Source: 2-02-FULL-49-11 sp040757655
Lineage (GTDB): Bacteria > Patescibacteriota > Patescibacteriia > 2-02-FULL-49-11
Length of the DNA stretch: 32,720 bases
NCBI GenBank assembly: GCA_040757655.1
Contig: JBFLWV010000042.1
Coordinates: forward strand, 1 to 32,720
Direction of reading: 5' to 3'
The first letter of the stretch is position 1. Each line of letters opens with the position of its first letter. The translations under genes were made by a program, and so were the position numbers. The notes under the pieces are model-generated. The model was not told where the DNA came from. It did not search any database and saw only the letters and a program-made list of their open reading frames with translations. Shown here piece by piece: positions 15,287 to 23,115 of this stretch.

Positions 15287-16984
15287 ATGACAGGAAAACA
15301 AAAACTCTGGACACAGGTAGGGCTCATCTTTGCGCTTTTTTTAATTGTCATTTCTTTTGCCGCACCTTCTCTGCCAACCGCCATTCCCGGCAGTTCTTTT
15401 TTTGCCAAATACACCTATAAATTAGGGCTTGATCTGAAGGGCGGCGCGCATCTTATCTATGAGGCCGATACGTCGCGCCTTCCCTCTGCTGACAAACAAT
15501 CTGCGATCAATGGCGTGCGTGACGTGATTGAACGGCGCGTGAATGCGTTTGGCATCTCCGAACCATTAGTGCAGACAAGCCAGTCTGGTGATACTCACCG
15601 CGTCATTGTAGAACTCGCAGGGGTATTTGATGTAAATGAAGCAATTCGACTCATCGGCGAAACTCCACTACTCGAATTTAAAACTCAAAACCCTATTGCG
15701 AATGCCCCTCTCACAGAAGAACAGAAACAGCAATTAGAGGGAGAAAATAATGCCATTAAACAAAAGGCCGAAGAAGCGCTCAAGGAAGCGCTGCAGCCAA
15801 ATACAGATTTTAGTGCGCTCGCAAAACAGTATTCAGAAGATCCTGGTTCAAAAGAAAAAGGAGGTGATTTGGGTTGGGCCAAACGTGGTTTGTTTGTGCC
15901 AGAATTTGACAAAACGCTTTTTGAAACTCTGAAGGTGGGGGAGACCACGAAAGAATTAGTGCAGACCCAATTTGGCTACCACATTATAAAAAAGATTGAA
16001 GAGCGTGATGTTGAGGGCGCAACAAAGGAAAGTACGGAAAAGGAAGTTCACGCTGCACATATCTTATTCCGCACCAAAACAGAACAGGATATCGCAGGTC
16101 AAATTGATCCATGGGTGACGACCTCCCTTTCTGGAAAACAACTCAAACGTGCGAGCGTTCAATTCAGCCAACAAACCGGTGAACCAAACGTGAGCCTTGA
16201 ATTCAATGATGAGGGGTCACGCCTCTTTGCAGAACTAACCGGCGCCAATATCGGCAAACCTATCGCGATATTCCTTGACGGACAACCAATATCAGTACCC
16301 ACGGTCCAAGAAAAGATTGAAGGTGGTAATGCGGTAATTACTGGTCGCTTCAACATAAAAGAGGCGCGTACCCTTACCGAACGTTTAAATGCAGGCGCCC
16401 TTCCAGTACCCATCCATCTCATCGCGCAAACTACCGTGGGGCCCACCCTTGGTCTTGCGTCGCTGAATCAAAGTCTACGCGCAGGCATTATAGGAATACT
16501 TATCGTCATTCTATTCATGATATTGTATTACCGTTTGCCAGGGCTCATTGCTTCGTTCGTTTTATTGCTCTATGCATCCCTCGTACTCGCGCTCTTCAAA
16601 CTCATTCCCGTGACCCTCACCCTTGCCGGCATTGCTGGTTTCATTCTTTCCGTTGGTATGGCCGTTGACGCTAATATCCTCATTTTTGAGCGCCTCAAAG
16701 AAGAATTAAAAGTCGGGAGAGATTTATCCACGGCCGTCGAGGAGGGCTTTAAACGCGCATGGACCTCCATACGGGATTCTAACTTTTCTTCCCTCATTAC
16801 CTGCGCCATACTCATGTGGTTTGGGAGTTCTGTCATTAAAGGATTTGCCGTAACGCTCATCATTGGTATTCTTTCGTCCATGTTTACGGCGATCACGGTC
16901 AGTCGTACTATCTTGAAGGTTATCGCATTAACTGGAGCAAGAAGACACCTCTGGCTCTTCGGATGCCATCAGAAAAAATCGTAG
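15287..16984 (+). CDS. secD: SecD with inserted parvulin-like domain
   Basis: 565 residues from ATG 15287. SecD with SecF pulls exported proteins through the membrane using proton-motive force. Signs: one N-terminal membrane helix (7-29), YKLGLDLKGGAHLIYEAD (44-61), VNAFGISEP, then after the insertion VSLEFNDEGSRLF, LDGQPISVP and five C-terminal membrane helices with AGIAGFILSVGMAVDANIL and FERLKEELK. Between residues about 135 and 276, inside the periplasmic P1 domain, sits an extra domain. DFSALAKQYSEDPGSKEKG, GGDLGWAKRG, PEFDKTLFETLKVGE and FGYHIIKKIEERD are the hallmarks of PpiC/parvulin prolyl isomerases. The usual first strand of parvulin (xxSHILxxT) appears instead after the domain, as EVHAAHILFRTKTEQD (253-268). 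It ends 9 bases before secF. Confidence 0.95.
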   Translation: MTGKQKLWTQVGLIFALFLIVISFAAPSLPTAIPGSSFFAKYTYKLGLDLKGGAHLIYEADTSRLPSADKQSAINGVRDVIERRVNAFGISEPLVQTSQSGDTHRVIVELAGVFDVNEAIRLIGETPLLEFKTQNPIANAPLTEEQKQQLEGENNAIKQKAEEALKEALQPNTDFSALAKQYSEDPGSKEKGGDLGWAKRGLFVPEFDKTLFETLKVGETTKELVQTQFGYHIIKKIEERDVEGATKESTEKEVHAAHILFRTKTEQDIAGQIDPWVTTSLSGKQLKRASVQFSQQTGEPNVSLEFNDEGSRLFAELTGANIGKPIAIFLDGQPISVPTVQEKIEGGNAVITGRFNIKEARTLTERLNAGALPVPIHLIAQTTVGPTLGLASLNQSLRAGIIGILIVILFMILYYRLPGLIASFVLLLYASLVLALFKLIPVTLTLAGIAGFILSVGMAVDANILIFERLKEELKVGRDLSTAVEEGFKRAWTSIRDSNFSSLITCAILMWFGSSVIKGFAVTLIIGILSSMFTAITVSRTILKVIALTGARRHLWLFGCHQKKS

Positions 16985-16993
16985 TAATACATT

Positions 16994-17926
16994 ATGCTCG
17001 CTATTATTCCCAATAGAAAATATAATTTCACGTTTTCTGCATTACTTATTTTACTCTCTCTTACCGCGCTGTTGACGTGGGGTCTCAAATTTGGCATTGA
17101 TTTTACTGGTGGCGCGATTGTCGAGTTTGAAACGTCCCTCACCAATCCTCCTCCCTCACATGAAATTGAACAAAAGCTTGTGAGCAAGGGGTTTGATGTC
17201 GCATCTATTCAGATGAGCAACCACAACACCTATCTCGTTCGGCTGGGGGTTATGGATGAGGGCGAACATCAACGATTTACAAAAAGCATGGATGAATATC
17301 TCAAGTCGTATCAAAAAAACGAGGGGGCTGAAAGGACCTTTGTTGAAAAACGTTTTGAATCCATTGGCCCCACTATCAGCTATGAGTTTCGACAAAAATC
17401 ATATCTGGCAATTATTATTGCGCTCATCGCCATCATTGCCTACATTGGATATGCCTTCAGAAAAGTATCAAAGCCAGTGGCAAGCTGGAAATACGGTGTG
17501 TGTGCGGTCATTGCACTGGCGCATGACGTGACCATTCCTACCGGTATTTTCGCGGTGCTGGGGCATTATGCGGGATGGGAAGTTGATTTACTCTTTATTA
17601 CGGCGCTGCTCACGGTGTTGGGTTTTTCTGTGCATGATACGATTGTGGTATATGACAGAATTCGGGAAAATTTGATAAAGAGTGGAGGGCGTAATTTTGC
17701 AGACGTGGCAAACATCAGCGTCAACCAGACGATTGCCCGTTCTATTAATACCTCGCTGACCACTGTTATCGTCCTGACGACGCTGTACTTTTTGGGTGGC
17801 GAAACCACCAAACATTTTGTTTTCGTGCTCATTACTGGAATCGTCTTCGGTACCTATTCCTCCATCTTTATCGCTTCACCGCTCCTCGTCATCTGGAATA
17901 ACATAAGCATGAAAACAAAAAAATAG
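16994..17926 (+). CDS. secF: SecF, protein translocase membrane subunit
   Basis: 310 residues, the normal length. It has an N-terminal membrane helix (12-32), the GLKFGIDFTGGAIVEFETS signature, a short P1 domain, and a C-terminal five-helix bundle with VLGFSVHDTIVVYDRIREN and ARSINTSLTTVIVLT, the RND-type core. It pairs with SecD in the cell membrane. Nine bases separate it from secD and both share the same promoters. A hairpin overlaps the stop. Confidence 0.97.
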   Translation: MLAIIPNRKYNFTFSALLILLSLTALLTWGLKFGIDFTGGAIVEFETSLTNPPPSHEIEQKLVSKGFDVASIQMSNHNTYLVRLGVMDEGEHQRFTKSMDEYLKSYQKNEGAERTFVEKRFESIGPTISYEFRQKSYLAIIIALIAIIAYIGYAFRKVSKPVASWKYGVCAVIALAHDVTIPTGIFAVLGHYAGWEVDLLFITALLTVLGFSVHDTIVVYDRIRENLIKSGGRNFADVANISVNQTIARSINTSLTTVIVLTTLYFLGGETTKHFVFVLITGIVFGTYSSIFIASPLLVIWNNISMKTKK

Positions 17927-17941
17927 TGCCATTGGCACTAT
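17923..17941. terminator. hairpin between convergent secF and sortase genes
   Basis: ATAGTGCC-ATT-GGCACTAT is a perfect eight-base-pair hairpin that includes the secF stop codon. Seven A precede it, so on the minus strand it is followed by a T-run and could end the sortase transcript coming from the right; for secF it lacks a T-run. Confidence 0.6.
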
Positions 17942-17964
17942 CTCAATGCATCGCTCTCTCACGA

Positions 17965-18915
17965 TCATTCCATCACCCCGCGCCACGCAATACGTTGCGC
18001 ATTACCGCCGACGGGATAGCAGGTGACGAGGGTAAGAATCGGTTTGTCGCTCGTGATGAATAATCGCGGATCATCAGGGTATACTACCATTGATTCGGTC
18101 AACATATAGCGGATCACCCGCTTTTTTTTATTGTGATAAAGATAGGTAAACTCTACGATATCACCATTGGAGAGATCAGGAAGATTTTTAAAAATATCGG
18201 TATAGGGACCTCGCTGCCATACATAATCGGATGAATGTCCGGTCACAAAGCTGTTGCCGCGTTCGCCAATCGCTGCCGTGCCAGGATAATGGATTACCCC
18301 TTTTTTGAGATCTTGTTCTATACGCTTGATGTCATCAGATTCTGGCCAGATCACTGGTGCATGTATATTGAGGGATGGAATAGATACAGTGATCGAAGGT
18401 CTTCCCCTTCCGGTGGGATCGTAACCATTCTCTACTTCAAGACCATCGGGGAAACCATCTCCATCACTATCTGCGGCGTCCCCCTGCGCATCAATGGTTC
18501 GCTCGAGCGTGTCGCTCAACCCATCACTATCCTGATCAGATGCTTTCGCACTCCTTGTGGTACGTTCGACGAGCAATGGCCCGTCTCCTAAGGGATTTTG
18601 ATTGCGTAAAATTTCATCGCCGTCACTCAATCCGTCGTTGTCAGAATCTGATAGGTATGGATTCGTATGGTAAAGATGCTCTTCAGGATCACGTAAGCCA
18701 TCATGATCGCTGTCGCTCATAAATGATTCAACTTGTTCTCTCTCAAGAATAGTTGCACGCACTATTGACCAATGGATAACGAAGGTCGCCATAAGACCAG
18801 TAAGAAGAGAGCAAAAAACCGCGAACGTCACTCGGGACATTTTTGGACGCGGGAGAGTCGGCGTTCGTTGTAATACGATGGTGCCCATGTAGAAGACAGA
18901 TTTACGTGTCAGCAT
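17965..18915 (-). CDS. sortase with thrombospondin-type-3 calcium repeats
   Basis: 316 residues. One membrane helix near residues 28-50 anchors it. Four acidic calcium-binding repeats follow: SDSDHDGLRDPEE (67-79), SDSDNDGLSDGDE (89-101), SDQDSDGLSDTLE (126-138) and DSDGDGFPDGLE (149-160), as in thrombospondin type 3 repeats. The sortase fold covers about 173-316 with catalytic His227 (TGHSS), Cys299 (LVTCYP) and Arg308 (QRIAWRG). Sortases cut a sorting motif and join surface proteins to other molecules. The repeats may place the enzyme away from the membrane or make it calcium dependent. Its start overlaps the end of the surface-protein gene by 14 bases, so the two are one operon. ATG 18885 (MGTIVLQR) or ATG 18840 could be the true start. 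Confidence 0.9.
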   Translation of the reverse strand: MLTRKSVFYMGTIVLQRTPTLPRPKMSRVTFAVFCSLLTGLMATFVIHWSIVRATILEREQVESFMSDSDHDGLRDPEEHLYHTNPYLSDSDNDGLSDGDEILRNQNPLGDGPLLVERTTRSAKASDQDSDGLSDTLERTIDAQGDAADSDGDGFPDGLEVENGYDPTGRGRPSITVSIPSLNIHAPVIWPESDDIKRIEQDLKKGVIHYPGTAAIGERGNSFVTGHSSDYVWQRGPYTDIFKNLPDLSNGDIVEFTYLYHNKKKRVIRYMLTESMVVYPDDPRLFITSDKPILTLVTCYPVGGNAQRIAWRGVME

Positions 18916-20254
18916 TGCGTCGCTGAGACCAAAGATATGCTCCTAACCCAGCGCCAAGACTCACGATAAGTATGGAGAGGAGCGCTGAAGAGCCTGTTCT
19001 GGGAGATTCCTGCACTGAAGCTTTCACGTGAGGGGCGCCCGGCACAATAGTAGTAATGGCTTCTGCACGATTCGTTTGAAAATTTCTTGCGCTCGCCTCT
19101 CCCGATAAGGTAAGAGGAGTATGATAGGGAGCCCGAGAAGCCACCTGAAACACAGGGTTCCAACTCCTCATACCATTACGTTCAAGTTGATCAATCTCCC
19201 AATACAGATTATTTCCTTCTCGAATCCCTCCTTGCGAGTCAAGGATGTCAAAGTACAAAGGATCAAAGCGAAGGGCAACCAAAATACCGTCAGCGCGCGA
19301 TCCAGAATAATTCGTGAGGGTCACTTCGACATCTATTCTTTCTCCCCGATGGGCAGTGTGCGATGTAACCCGATATTCATTTTCATCAGAGGCAGAAATG
19401 CGTACACGCAAGGTATCAATTCCACCCGTCACATGAAGCAAGGTCGTATGCGTGGAATAATCAAACCTTGTGGCATTATCACCGATGAGTGAAACCATAT
19501 TTGCAAGCGTGTCTCCCCTCGCAGAACTACGCACCCGGAGCGTTACTGACTGAGTAGCTTTTTGATTGGGATAAAAATCTCCAATATTCCATCGTACCTC
19601 ACCTGCGCGCACAGAACCCCCACTGTTGGTCTGCATCACATCAGCATTCTGTTCATCGAAATCGTCAATGAGCACCACTCCCCGCGCGATCGCATTCCCA
19701 TCATTCCGGTAGGAAATGGTATACGTTATGAGATCACCACCTCTGACGGCATCTTGGTTCGCAATAACCGTCGTTACCAATACTGGCTTCGCCTGTACGT
19801 TCGTTATCACCGTTGAGGTTATGAGTGAAGACATGCTATCTGCCGTTAATCGCGCAACCGCTGAAATGACGGTCGTCCCACTCGGTAGTTGTTCATGAAT
19901 AGTAAACCAAAACGTTTTCACTTGAGTCGTTTTTTGTGCCAAACGTTCCAAGGCATACACAATGTTCCCTACACTTTGCACCCCTCCACTTATATCATAG
20001 GGGGTAAGGCGCTGTTCATCATAGTCTAAGGTAATCTGTACATTTTCTACATTCTCAAATGATGAATTTGCAAACGTTATGGTATATCCAATGATATCGC
20101 CGGGAGATGCATCCTTCTTTGTAACCACAAGATCAAGTGAAACGCCCCCTTCCGCAAGTACTGCAAGGGGGGGTGAAAAGCAAAAAGAAAGAGCAGCAAT
20201 CAGTATAATGAGGGCTTGGAAAGAGATTGCCTTTGGGGGGTGTAATAATCGCAT
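18902..20254 (-). CDS. DUF11-repeat surface protein with LPxTG-like anchor
   Basis: 450 residues. A signal peptide (about 1-35, ending near AVLAEGG) is followed by two or three DUF11/CARDB-like beta-sandwich repeats: DLVVTKKDASPGDIIGYTI, NQDAVRGGDLITYTISYRN and SHTAHRGERIDVEVTLTNY mark their starts. The C-terminus has SPRTG (417-421), a hydrophobic segment and a short tail SQRRNADT, which is the layout of a sortase signal. The adjacent sortase is the obvious processing enzyme. Such proteins form stalks or coats on the outside of the cell. It is transcribed from a clear promoter in the shared divergent region. Confidence 0.85.
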   Translation of the reverse strand: MRLLHPPKAISFQALIILIAALSFCFSPPLAVLAEGGVSLDLVVTKKDASPGDIIGYTITFANSSFENVENVQITLDYDEQRLTPYDISGGVQSVGNIVYALERLAQKTTQVKTFWFTIHEQLPSGTTVISAVARLTADSMSSLITSTVITNVQAKPVLVTTVIANQDAVRGGDLITYTISYRNDGNAIARGVVLIDDFDEQNADVMQTNSGGSVRAGEVRWNIGDFYPNQKATQSVTLRVRSSARGDTLANMVSLIGDNATRFDYSTHTTLLHVTGGIDTLRVRISASDENEYRVTSHTAHRGERIDVEVTLTNYSGSRADGILVALRFDPLYFDILDSQGGIREGNNLYWEIDQLERNGMRSWNPVFQVASRAPYHTPLTLSGEASARNFQTNRAEAITTIVPGAPHVKASVQESPRTGSSALLSILIVSLGAGLGAYLWSQRRNADT

Positions 20255-20287
20255 AGATAATCCTTGTGGGGGTTAAGAAAACAACCT

Positions 20288-20316
20288 ATTATTGCGGATA
20301 TCTGTATTTTTGTCAA
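20288..20316 (-). promoter_or_regulatory. promoter of surface protein-sortase operon
   Basis: On the minus strand TTGACA (20316-20311), 17 bases, AATAAT (20293-20288). It faces away from the promoter of the sigma4-HARE gene; the two -35 boxes start the same word TTGACAAAAAT and lie 12 bases apart. Confidence 0.75.
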
Positions 20317-20328
20317 TGCAGCTTAAGG

Positions 20329-20357
20329 TTGACAAAAATATAATAATATGCTATTTT
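20329..20357 (+). promoter_or_regulatory. promoter of sigma4-HARE gene
   Basis: TTGACA (20329-20334), 17 bases, TATTTT (20352-20357); the ATG follows at 20381. Mirrors the divergent promoter at 20288-20316. Confidence 0.7.
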
Positions 20358-20380
20358 GAGTTTAGAAGACTTGGTACGAT

Positions 20381-21568
20381 ATGAAGAATTCAATTCTTGA
20401 AAGAGTTCTCCTTTCTCAAGAGATTACTGAACGGCAAAAGTTGAGTCCAGCAGATATTTGCACGCAGTTATTGAAGCTGCTCACAGATCGTGAGGCAGAC
20501 GTCCTTCGTTTACGGTTTGGCCTAGACGGCAATGGAGCTCATACGCTTGAAATGATCGGAAGTAAATATGCCATTACGCGAGAACGAGTGCGACAAATTG
20601 AACATCAGAGTATCGACAAACTAAAACAATCAAAGCAATTCCATGAGATTTCTGAGGGCATTGCCACCCTTCTTATACATAACCTTAATCAACATGGAGG
20701 TATGCGCCGACAGGATGTGCTCTTGAATGATCTTTTATCGCTCTCCGGTGATTCTGCGCTCAATCATCACTGTCTCTCATTTATCATCAAAGAGTTACTG
20801 AATACAGTGATAGAAGAAGTAAGGTCAGAGGATATACGACCAAGCTGGAAACTGAAAGATTCCTCTCTCTCACTTTTCAAAGACACCATACGCTACCTCG
20901 TATCATTCCTGGAAACAAAAAATCAGCCGATGAATTACGAACTCCTCCTCAATGAATTCTTAGGGAGCGATTTTTTCCAGACGCATCAAGAGGACTACCG
21001 CTCGTTCATGATTTTTTCTTCTCTCCCTGAACAAAATATGCGTGCGATGGGGGAACGCGTCTTGCTCGCCTATCTTGAATGTTCTTCATTGGTCCAACAG
21101 AACCCTTTTCATGAATGGGGTCTGGCCTCGTGGCATAGCATTAAGCCGAAAAGGATGAGTGACAAAATTTATCTCATACTAAAAAAATGTGGCAAGCCGA
21201 TGCACTTTACGGAAATCACGGAACAAATCAATAAGACACACTTTGATCACAAGGTTGCGTATGCACCCACTGTCCATAATGAGCTCATTCTTGACACGCG
21301 TTTTGTCCTTGTGGGACGCGGCATTTACGCGCTTCAAGAATGGGGATATAAACCAGGCATCGTCGCAGATGTGATTACTTCTATTTTACGCCGCGCTGGA
21401 GGCCCATTAACGCGTGAGGAGATTATCGGTGAAGTCTTAAAACAGCGATTGGTAAAAAAGGGCACAATTTTGCTCGCGTTGACGTCGCGTGATGATTTTC
21501 TGCACCTCCCGGACGGTCGCTATGCGTTAAAAAGCTCCATGCTCCCACCCTCAGATGCTCTCACATAA
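20381..21568 (+). CDS. sigma-70 region 4 plus HARE-HTH transcription regulator
   Basis: 395 residues. Residues about 27-87 are a sigma-70 region 4: LLTDREADVLRLRFGLDG, HTLEMIGSKYAITRERVRQ and IEHQSIDKL, the -35 binding helix-turn-helix. Sigma region 2, needed for -10 melting, is missing, so it cannot act as a full sigma factor. Towards the end there are HARE-HTH-like winged helices (MSDKIYLILKKCGKPMHFTE around 258-277, VITSILRRAGGPLTREEIIG around 336-355), as in RNA polymerase delta subunits. This combination is characteristic of CPR bacteria. It may bind RNA polymerase or -35 elements and tune expression. It is divergent from the surface-protein operon and may regulate it. Confidence 0.85.
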   Translation: MKNSILERVLLSQEITERQKLSPADICTQLLKLLTDREADVLRLRFGLDGNGAHTLEMIGSKYAITRERVRQIEHQSIDKLKQSKQFHEISEGIATLLIHNLNQHGGMRRQDVLLNDLLSLSGDSALNHHCLSFIIKELLNTVIEEVRSEDIRPSWKLKDSSLSLFKDTIRYLVSFLETKNQPMNYELLLNEFLGSDFFQTHQEDYRSFMIFSSLPEQNMRAMGERVLLAYLECSSLVQQNPFHEWGLASWHSIKPKRMSDKIYLILKKCGKPMHFTEITEQINKTHFDHKVAYAPTVHNELILDTRFVLVGRGIYALQEWGYKPGIVADVITSILRRAGGPLTREEIIGEVLKQRLVKKGTILLALTSRDDFLHLPDGRYALKSSMLPPSDALT

Positions 21569-21590
21569 AAACTACTAACACCTTCGTCGT

Positions 21591-22979
21591 GTGGACATTA
21601 CGGTCAATCTCGCGCCATTCTTCGAGGCTGCCTCAAATAATCCCTTAAGCGCAGGGTGGTTTATTCTTGCGCATGGGGGATGGATCCCTTTCCTCTTTAT
21701 CATGGTGAGCACCCTTTGGTACGTCCGTTTGCGTAATATCCGTGAACGGTATCTTCATCGCCTCACGTATACCCTCCTCGCGATTGATGTACCAAAATTG
21801 AACGAGCAATCCACGCGGGCAGTGGAACAAATATTTGCTCAAGTTTCAGGAGCGCTCTCTGGTGCAAACGTGATTGAAAAGTATATCCAGGGGAAAAACC
21901 AGGAAAGCTTCTCATTTGAGATCGTTTCCCTCGGCGGCTATATTCAATTCTTGGTGCGCACGCCTTCCTTTTTCCGCGATCTCATTGAAGCTGCCATTTA
22001 TGCGCAATATCCCAATGCTGAAATTACTGAGGTAGAAGATTACACCGGCATGATCCCCCGGCAATACCCATCAGAAGAATTTAATCTTTGGGGAACGGAA
22101 CTTAAGCTTGCCCGTAAAAATGTATACCCCATCCGTACGTATCCGCAATTTGAGCACACCCTTACCCAAAAATTCGCTGACCCGATGGCGGCGCTCCTCG
22201 AAATCATGAGCCACGTGCACTCAGGAGAAAACCTATGGATTCAATGGGTGGTCACTCCTATCGGCGATGGATGGAAGGAAGAAGGGGTTCGTGAAGCGAA
22301 AAAACTTATCGGTGCACATGTGCCGCACACTCCTACTCTTGCTGAACGCGCGCTCAAGCCGGTACGAACCCTCACCAGCGAAACGAGTGAGGTATTCCTT
22401 CATGGTTTAGGCATCTCTCCTTTCTCTGCAGGAGGTGCGGAGACCGGTGAATTACCAAGTCAAATCCAATATCTCTCCCCCGGAGAGCGCGCCGTGGTTG
22501 AAGCTATAGAGACAAAAATTTCGAAGGTTGGCTTTCACACGAAATGTCGCATCATCTATGTGGCAAAAAAGGAGCTCTTCGATAAAGCACGCGGCGTGGT
22601 GGGGATTTTGGGAGCATTGAGTCAGTTTAGTGCGCTAAACTTGAACAGTTTCGAACCAGTGGGAAAGGTAACCACGAAAGCAAATTATGTATTCATCAAC
22701 AAAAGGATAGCAAAGCGCCAAAGAAAAATTGTTCGCGCATTCCGTGAACGAAGCAAAGAATTAGGATGGGGTCACGGCATGATATTGAATACCGAAGAAC
22801 TTGCAACCGTATGGCACTTCCCCGTTGTTGACGTAAAAGCTCCCTTAGTGAAAACTACTGAAGCCAAGAGGGGAGAGCCGCCCGTTGAGTTGCCAATAGA
22901 AGTCATGGAGCCGCCAACTGCGGGAGTGAGCGTATCCTCGGTACAAGAGGCAGCGGCGCCGGAGAATCTTCCTGTATAA
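21591..22979 (+). CDS. CPR membrane protein paired with VirD4-like ATPase
   Basis: 462 residues with a GTG start; no earlier start fits and the first internal Met lies near residue 38. One membrane helix (about 24-46) is followed by a large cytoplasmic part with TYTLLAIDVPKLNEQSTRAV, FEIVSLGGYIQFLVRTPSFF and AIYAQYPNAEITEVEDYT. It closes with LNTEELATVWHFPVVDVKAP. That ending is the part that precedes the ATPase domain in fused TraG/HerA-like proteins, so this gene and the next look like a split version. The function is not established: a DNA or protein translocation complex at the membrane is likely. 115 bases separate it from the ATPase gene. Confidence 0.65.
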   Translation: MDITVNLAPFFEAASNNPLSAGWFILAHGGWIPFLFIMVSTLWYVRLRNIRERYLHRLTYTLLAIDVPKLNEQSTRAVEQIFAQVSGALSGANVIEKYIQGKNQESFSFEIVSLGGYIQFLVRTPSFFRDLIEAAIYAQYPNAEITEVEDYTGMIPRQYPSEEFNLWGTELKLARKNVYPIRTYPQFEHTLTQKFADPMAALLEIMSHVHSGENLWIQWVVTPIGDGWKEEGVREAKKLIGAHVPHTPTLAERALKPVRTLTSETSEVFLHGLGISPFSAGGAETGELPSQIQYLSPGERAVVEAIETKISKVGFHTKCRIIYVAKKELFDKARGVVGILGALSQFSALNLNSFEPVGKVTTKANYVFINKRIAKRQRKIVRAFRERSKELGWGHGMILNTEELATVWHFPVVDVKAPLVKTTEAKRGEPPVELPIEVMEPPTAGVSVSSVQEAAAPENLPV

Positions 22980-22991
22980 GACTCTCACACA

Positions 22992-23085
22992 AATTTTCAA
23001 TTTTCAATTGACTAATGACGCAAACGTTTGAAAATTGAATCATTGTGACATTATTTGGAAATTGAAAATTGGGCATTGAAAATTT
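22992..23085. repeat. AT-rich TTGAAAATTG inverted and direct repeats
   Basis: CAATTTTCAATT (22998-23009) and AATTGAAAATTG (23060-23071) are perfect inverted copies; further partial copies are TTTGAAAATTGAAT (23027-23040) and CATTGAAAATTTT (23074-23085 region). The gap between the membrane protein and the ATPase gene is almost filled by them. A long hairpin could form. Repeats of this type are often seen between CPR genes. Confidence 0.6.
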
Positions 23086-23115
23086 TAGATTTAAGTGGTG
23101 GATAATACTTGTATC

